Of a stretch of DNA of 64,000 bases, positions 59,777 through 64,000 are shown one piece after another. The stretch spans positions 62,001-126,000 of the forward strand of contig NZ_JACJPF010000036.1 of assembly GCF_014695915.1 (NCBI RefSeq), read 5' to 3'. The position numbers were made by a program, and so were the translations under genes. How positions within the stretch are numbered: the stretch's first letter is position 1; each line of letters starts with the position of its first letter. The notes below the pieces were generated by a model, which did not search any database, had not been told where the DNA came from, and saw only the letters and a program-made list of their open reading frames with translations. Source of the stretch: Trichocoleus sp. FACHB-40. Its GTDB lineage: Bacteria; Cyanobacteriota; Cyanobacteriia; Cyanobacteriales; FACHB-T130.

Positions 59777-61831
59777 TTATTCTCCTTTCCCGTGTCTGCC
59801 TAAGTCGTGATAGTGCCGGATGAGTTCGGCAACTGACCAAGCTTGGGCGATCGCACCCTGAGCTGCATAAGGCGGATCGCCATCAAAAATTTCGGAAATT
59901 GAACCCAAACAAGCTTGTTGCTGGAAGTGTTCCAGCATGGGTAGGGAATCAAAGGGAACGGGTTCGGAATCGTAGAAACGGCTCCAAGCTCGGATATAGG
60001 GGCCAATCAGCCAACTCCAGACTGTGCCTTGATGATAAGCGCGATCGCGATAGTGGGAATTGCCAGTATAAGTACCCACATATTCCGGATCGTCCCTTTC
60101 GAGGCTGCGAAGACCATAGGGTGTTAAAAGCCTACGGGAGGCTAGTTTTAACACAGAACGTCCTTGAGCGGCAGGAAACCCGCAATGATAAAGGGAGAGA
60201 GCTAAAACCGCATTTGGGCGAATCTTGGGGTCAGGCACATCATCCGGCGCAATCCTATCGTAGAAGTATCCCCGCCCTGGATTCCAGAATTTTTGCAGCG
60301 ATGCTTTCACCTGTTGCGCCTGTCGGGTATAGCGATCGCGCTGATTACTCAGCCACCTGCTATTAGCACCCGGTTCGCTTAACAGCTGTTGCGCCCAACG
60401 GCTAGCCCAGCACAAAGCAGAGTACCACAGAGCATTTATTTCTACAGGTTTGCCACAACGAGGCGTTACCGGCTGACCATCAATCACCGCATCCATCCAC
60501 GTAAGCGCCACGCCCGGAAAATCCCAAGTCACTAGCCCATCCGCCGCATCAATGCGGATATTGTAATCGGTGCCAGCCATAAAACCTTTGTAAATCTGCC
60601 GCACCACGGGATACTGTTGCGCTAAGAATTCCCAATCCTGCGTCGCTTCCAGGTAAAGTCCTAGCGTTTCAATCCACCAAAGCGCAGCATCAATGCTGTT
60701 GTAAAATGGCTGCGCCCCAGCATCCGGAAACGCATTCGGAATCAAACCATTGCGACAAGAGCGCCCAAAAGTTTCCAGCAGTCCCTTCGCCACAGCGTAT
60801 CGCCCAGTTGCTAAAGCTAATCCGGGTAGAGCAATCAGCGTGTCGCGTCCCCAATCATTAAACCAGTGGTAGCCAGCAATCACCGTAGGGCCAGCAATAG
60901 ATGCACGGTAAACGATAAACTGGTCGCCGGCTCGTAACAGTTGCTGAAAAATTGGAGATTGTCTGTTGTCGGTTGGGGTTGGTAGGTGGGAAGATTCTAA
61001 CAACGTTTCAACTTGACAACTTGGCCACTGATACAATCGTTGTTCCTGTGTCTGCACCGCTTGCTGAAAGTCTAGCGGACTGAGGTCTGGTTGGTCGGGG
61101 TGGGGCAATCCGACTTTTGCTTCTAGGGCGATCGCGTCTCCCGGTTGCAGCGTCACCGTCAAGTATCCAGGGCTATAGAGGTCTTCCGTGTCGGCTAAAC
61201 CACGCTGCTTCTCCTCTGGATAGTAATAATGCCAGTACCAAACCCCTTCCTGTTTATAGTCTCCCGCACTCCAGCGCAGATGCCAGGGTGTGCCAGTCCA
61301 ATCTGGACGCATGGCTTGCAAGCAGATTTGCTGTTGCGCCACCAATTGGGAAAAGTGTAATTCGGATGCGGCTGATTGCTGGTGGTGAAAATTGCGATCG
61401 CCTATGACGGGTCGCAGCCTCAGCGTCGCCGCAGTGTCGCCTTCATAGCGATACTGAATCAAAATCCGGTTGCCAGATTCTTCCTCCTTTATCCTTCCAT
61501 AGGGCATCACCAGCTGCCTGACTAGCTGCCAGTTGCTTTCACTCCAAACCCAGCTGGGAACTGGCTCAATCTCAAAAGAACGCAGCAACTGATACCCCAA
61601 AGGGTCAACTTTGTCATTCGTCCAGAAATTTGTTGAAAGTGCAAAAATCTGCCCTGCTACTTCCAAACTGGCATCCAGGTGAGATAGTAATAAAGTCCGC
61701 TGACTCGGCGGATCGAGGGCAGCAATCAACCAACCGTGATAAGTTCGAGTCCGGGCATCACAGACAGTACCGCTGGCAAAACTCCCTAACCCGTTGGTAA
61801 GCAGCCACTCTCTCGTATCCAAATTATCCAT
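59777..61831 (-). CDS. Amylo-alpha-1,6-glucosidase / glycogen debranching-type enzyme
   Basis: A 684-residue enzyme of the GDE type. The N-terminal domain begins REWLLTNGLGSFASGTVCDA with TRTYHGWLIAAL, the glycogen-debranching N-terminal signature. The C-terminal (alpha/alpha)6 glucosidase domain has AGYHWFNDWGRDTLIALPGL (catalytic Asp), FPDAGAQPFYNSIDAALWWI and YHQGTVWSWLIGPYIRAWSR. It removes alpha-1,6 branches of glycogen. Stands between the tRNA gene (convergent) and the peroxiredoxin (divergent). Confidence 0.93.
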   Translation of the reverse strand: MDNLDTREWLLTNGLGSFASGTVCDARTRTYHGWLIAALDPPSQRTLLLSHLDASLEVAGQIFALSTNFWTNDKVDPLGYQLLRSFEIEPVPSWVWSESNWQLVRQLVMPYGRIKEEESGNRILIQYRYEGDTAATLRLRPVIGDRNFHHQQSAASELHFSQLVAQQQICLQAMRPDWTGTPWHLRWSAGDYKQEGVWYWHYYYPEEKQRGLADTEDLYSPGYLTVTLQPGDAIALEAKVGLPHPDQPDLSPLDFQQAVQTQEQRLYQWPSCQVETLLESSHLPTPTDNRQSPIFQQLLRAGDQFIVYRASIAGPTVIAGYHWFNDWGRDTLIALPGLALATGRYAVAKGLLETFGRSCRNGLIPNAFPDAGAQPFYNSIDAALWWIETLGLYLEATQDWEFLAQQYPVVRQIYKGFMAGTDYNIRIDAADGLVTWDFPGVALTWMDAVIDGQPVTPRCGKPVEINALWYSALCWASRWAQQLLSEPGANSRWLSNQRDRYTRQAQQVKASLQKFWNPGRGYFYDRIAPDDVPDPKIRPNAVLALSLYHCGFPAAQGRSVLKLASRRLLTPYGLRSLERDDPEYVGTYTGNSHYRDRAYHQGTVWSWLIGPYIRAWSRFYDSEPVPFDSLPMLEHFQQQACLGSISEIFDGDPPYAAQGAIAQAWSVAELIRHYHDLGRHGKGE

Positions 61832-61970
61832 TCCTACTCAAACTCGTTATGAGTATGATATATTCGTAACAGATCGTAAATAAACAATCGTTGCGTCCAG
61901 GGTAGACCCAAACTAGATTACCCCTGAACCAGCTCATTTAGTAGCAAAATAATTCAAGGAGAATCGATTC

Positions 61971-62576
61971 ATGACTCACCACGCAGAAGGGTGCCTTCGG
62001 GTTGGACAAGCTGCCCCTGACTTTACTGCAACCGCTGTGGCAGATCAAGAATTTAAGACGATTAAACTGTCTGACTATCGTGGCAAATATGTAGTCTTAT
62101 TCTTCTATCCCTTAGACTTTACATTTGTTTGCCCCACGGAGATCATCGCTTTTAGCGATCGCTATGAAGAATTTCAGAAGCTCAACACTGAAGTCCTCGG
62201 CGTATCCGTTGACAGCGAATTCTCCCACCTAGCCTGGATACAAAGTGAGCGCAAACAAGGCGGCGTGGGCGACCTGAACTATCCTCTGGTTTCTGACATC
62301 AAGAAAACCATCAGCGCTGCTTACAATGTTCTCGATCCTGAAGCTGGAGTAGCACTGCGCGGCTTATTCATCATTGACAAAGAAGGAATTATCCAACACG
62401 CGACTATCAATAACCTCGCAGTTGGTCGCAACGTCGATGAAACCCTGCGTACCCTCAAGGCGTTCCAGTACGTGCAGTCACACCCCGATGAAGTGTGTCC
62501 CGCTGGTTGGCAAGAAGGCGACAAGACGATGGTTCCTGACCCCGTTAAGTCGAAGACTTACTTTGCCGCTGTTTAA
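61971..62576 (+). CDS. Typical 2-Cys peroxiredoxin
   Basis: A 201-residue peroxidase that reduces peroxides using thioredoxin. The peroxidatic cysteine is in [20 protein letters not shown] (about Cys54) and the resolving cysteine in [20 protein letters not shown] (about Cys176). [13 protein letters not shown] (GGLG-type loop) and a C-terminal Tyr-Phe ([11 protein letters not shown] motif) indicate the overoxidation-sensitive form. AAGGAG lies 9-10 nt before the ATG. A clear terminator follows at 62628. Confidence 0.96.
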   Translation: MTHHAEGCLRVGQAAPDFTATAVADQEFKTIKLSDYRGKYVVLFFYPLDFTFVCPTEIIAFSDRYEEFQKLNTEVLGVSVDSEFSHLAWIQSERKQGGVGDLNYPLVSDIKKTISAAYNVLDPEAGVALRGLFIIDKEGIIQHATINNLAVGRNVDETLRTLKAFQYVQSHPDEVCPAGWQEGDKTMVPDPVKSKTYFAAV

Positions 62577-62627
62577 TTTCCAGATAGCGAGTCAATTTCA
62601 GGACTAATTCAGTCTTGAATTAATTTA

Positions 62628-62667
62628 AAAACCCCAGCACAGCTTAGATAAAGCCTGCTGGGGTTTT
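62628..62667 (+). terminator. Intrinsic terminator of the peroxiredoxin gene
   Basis: AAAACCCCAGCA (62628-62639) pairs with TGCTGGGGTTTT (62656-62667), with an inner GCTT/AAGC pair. The stem ends in a short T run. Confidence 0.85.
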
Positions 62668-62675
62668 ACTTAATT

Positions 62676-62726
62676 ACTGTAACTGCTGTAACGTTGCTTT
62701 CACGATGGCTAGGTGTTGTTGATTTT
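62676..62726 (-). pseudogene. C-terminal fragment of a TPR gene, paralogous to the end of the 63468 gene
   Basis: The minus strand encodes NQQHLAIVKATLQQLQ then TAA. The first 15 residues are identical to those near the end of the TPR gene at 63468-64000, whereas the DNA differs at about five sites, all synonymous (CAC/CAT, GCC/GCT, GTG/GTA, CAG/CAA). No upstream part of this copy exists here; instead the PIN cassette begins. Confidence 0.7.
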
Positions 62727-62794
62727 ATGCGATCGCTTCTTGCTTGCATCAATTTAGTGTATAAACACAAAATGGTTTTGGGTGTGAGATTGAG

Positions 62795-63199
62795 ATGGTT
62801 AATTTGGACACCAACACAGCCTTGGCGTTCATCGCTGAAGGTTCGCCTATCCGCTATCAGTTGCGAGAATATGTCCTAGGAAAACAAATGGTGATAACTC
62901 AGACAGCATTTAATGAGTTCACTCGTATTGTGCAGCGTAGTGGTGGTGTCTTAGAACAGGAAAGAACTAGCCGATTTCTACAAATACTGACTATTACTCC
63001 CGACAATCCCTCGGCTAGAGCATTAAGCCTCCGACCTACAAGAAGGTTGGAAGAAAACGATATTATTATTTTAGGAACTGGCGACCAGTTGGGCATTGTA
63101 ACCATGACGGCAGATGTTAACGCTGTTAAGTCGGCTCTAGCTCAAGGTGTAGATTTCAATGTATATATCCATTCCCCTTTTTCTCTAACAGGAAACTAA
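62795..63199 (+). CDS. PIN-like domain protein, first gene of a two-gene cassette
   Basis: A 134-residue protein with a PIN-type acidic pattern: Asp5 in VNLDTNTALAFIAE, Glu in ITQTAFNEFTRIV, acidic pair in LEENDIIILGTGDQ and Asp in TMTADVNAVKSAL. The order of motifs (start, NE helix, late GTGD-x10-TAD) suits PIN ribonucleases of a group annotated only as PIN domain or DUF in cyanobacteria. Two bases separate its stop from the next ATG, so both are one operon. A toxin-like role is inference. Confidence 0.7.
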   Translation: MVNLDTNTALAFIAEGSPIRYQLREYVLGKQMVITQTAFNEFTRIVQRSGGVLEQERTSRFLQILTITPDNPSARALSLRPTRRLEENDIIILGTGDQLGIVTMTADVNAVKSALAQGVDFNVYIHSPFSLTGN

Positions 63200-63201
63200 T
63201 T

Positions 63202-63495
63202 ATGCAAATTACTATTGCACCTTATTTGCTAAGTACGTATAAGCTAATTCAGCGTGGCTTTCCTGATGGAATAGACTCCGAATCTTATTTGCCACTTTTA
63301 GCACTGCTTTCTGATGAAATGAGCCATCGCAGTCTTGCACAAGTTATCGCTCATTACACTGGAAAAGATTATTATATTGTTCTGAATGATGTGTATGGGG
63401 TGAGATCAACAGATGTGCCTCCACCTAATGCTATTGACAAAATCAAACAGCGTCTACTTGCTTGCGGTTATGAAGAGTGGCTGAAAGAGGAGTAA
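63202..63495 (+). CDS. Small partner protein of the PIN cassette
   Basis: A 97-residue soluble, mostly helical protein (APYLLSTYKLIQRGFPDGID; YLPLLALLSDEMSHRSLAQV; LNDVYGVRSTDVPPPNAIDK), ending LKEE. Family not recognised. Its tight coupling to the PIN gene suggests an antitoxin or regulatory role, although the order (PIN first) is opposite to most vapBC loci. Its last 28 bases overlap the convergent TPR gene. Confidence 0.65.
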   Translation: MQITIAPYLLSTYKLIQRGFPDGIDSESYLPLLALLSDEMSHRSLAQVIAHYTGKDYYIVLNDVYGVRSTDVPPPNAIDKIKQRLLACGYEEWLKEE

Positions 63496-64000
63496 CGTGG
63501 CGTTAATTGCTGTAACGTTGCTTTTACGATAGCTAGATGTTGTTGATTGTACTCAAGTGCTTTTTCATAATTTCCCAATGCACAGTAAGCCTTGACCAGA
63601 TTAATTAAAGTCCTCTCTTCACCTTGGCGGTCTTGCAATTCCCGTGCAAACGTTAACCTATGCTTATAAAAATCAATAGCTTTGAGATACTTTCCTAGAG
63701 ATATATATACCTTTGCTTCACTTTCGAGCAAAAGTATTTTTAATTGCTCACAATGTTTTTCCAAGGGGATTTTCAATTGTTTGGCAATTGCTAAAGCTTG
63801 CTCACAATACTCTAGAGCTATTTCGCCAGAAATCAGATGGAGTATTGCCAAATCATAGAGAGTTATAGCCTCAAGAGACTTAGCACCAGTTTCTTGACAA
63901 ATCTCTAATGCTACCTGCAAATATTCCAGAGCTTCTGAATACTGCTCAAGTTTATAGAACGCCCAACTTCTCAAGGGAATGAGAGATTCTTCATTGATAG
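63468..64000 (-). CDS. TPR-repeat protein, C-terminal part (cut by the right edge)
   Basis: The frame is open from base 64000 (INEESLIPLRSWAFYKLEQY) to the stop at 63468, about 177 residues of a longer protein. Five TPR units of the roughly 40-residue kind are visible (SEALEYLQVALEICQETGAK; ALEYCEQALAIAKQLKIPLE; LKAIDFYKHRLTFARELQDR; YEKALEYNQQHLAIVKATLQ). After ...TLQQL the last residues (TPRYSSFSHSS) derive from DNA shared with the end of the PIN cassette and replace the ending seen in the paralogous fragment at 62676. Large cyanobacterial proteins of this type often carry CHAT or NB-ARC domains; none is visible here. Confidence 0.75.
   Translation of the reverse strand, partial: INEESLIPLRSWAFYKLEQYSEALEYLQVALEICQETGAKSLEAITLYDLAILHLISGEIALEYCEQALAIAKQLKIPLEKHCEQLKILLLESEAKVYISLGKYLKAIDFYKHRLTFARELQDRQGEERTLINLVKAYCALGNYEKALEYNQQHLAIVKATLQQLTPRYSSFSHSS

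Noticed and set aside
62694-62879. 61-codon plus-strand frame before the PIN gene
   Set aside because: It overlaps the TPR fragment in antisense and the PIN gene start in another frame.

Overview
The window is chromosomal DNA from a filamentous, probably non-heterocystous cyanobacterium (Oscillatoriales/Coleofasciculales type). Direct support: a complete kaiA-kaiB-kaiC clock cluster, petB-petD for the cytochrome b6f complex next to a CtpA-type D1 protease, a cyanobacterial-type gshA, Ycf20, the filament-specific motility gene hmpF beside a PatA/CheY/CheW/MCP taxis operon, very frequent GCGATCGC (HIP1) octamers, and many heptameric tandem repeats. The genus is not decidable from the sequence alone. 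LAYOUT. 1-6235: a taxis operon (MCP cut by the left edge, CheW, CheY, PatA-like regulator, all minus strand) divergent from hmpF. 6269-11734: a minus-strand chain ycf20, glycerate kinase, tilS with 1-nt TAATG overlaps, then a membrane-anchored protein of unknown function and a GT39 glycosyltransferase. 11803-13936: two tandem paralogous coiled-coil proteins. 14239-20782: a large hybrid histidine kinase divergent from kaiABC. 21160-27116: a methyltransferase, tRNA-Arg(CCG), an EnvC-like M23 protein, a tiny membrane protein, trmFO and an EGY-like site-2 protease. 27442-33402: a multidomain sensor kinase, ctpA divergent from petBD. 33618-42635: GT4, SLH protein, alpha/beta hydrolase, GIY-YIG-like protein, DUF3891 protein, and an HxlR regulator divergent from an SDR and an NmrA-like reductase. 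42819-50896: TPR-glycosyltransferase, a PIN toxin-antitoxin pair, an RDD/pentapeptide-repeat protein, small membrane proteins and an MscS channel. 50897-51877: a decayed strip with two gene remnants. 51917-59584: an uncharacterised protein with two C-terminal membrane helices, an HDAC-family deacetylase, gshA, trmL and a LysM-M23 envelope peptidase. 59676-64000: tRNA-Met(CAU), glycogen debranching enzyme, 2-Cys peroxiredoxin, and a PIN-protein cassette lodged beside a TPR gene that is cut by the right edge. HOW IT WORKS TOGETHER. Most genes are core housekeeping, photosynthesis, clock, motility or envelope functions. The most unusual layer is the repeats. At least six copies of a bipartite heptamer element (a GGGGATT/GGGAATT half, a conserved short core close to GGATAAGAATCTTGCCCAG, and a CCCCAGT half) occur between genes and also inside reading frames (tilS and the kai-linked hybrid kinase; a half-copy lies in a second kinase), where they are translated in frame. 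Other heptamer families form hairpins in the intercistronic gaps of the taxis, petBD and kaiAB operons. Three MITE-like elements and several perfect palindromes are also present. No CRISPR array, rRNA, prophage or complete insertion sequence was seen.
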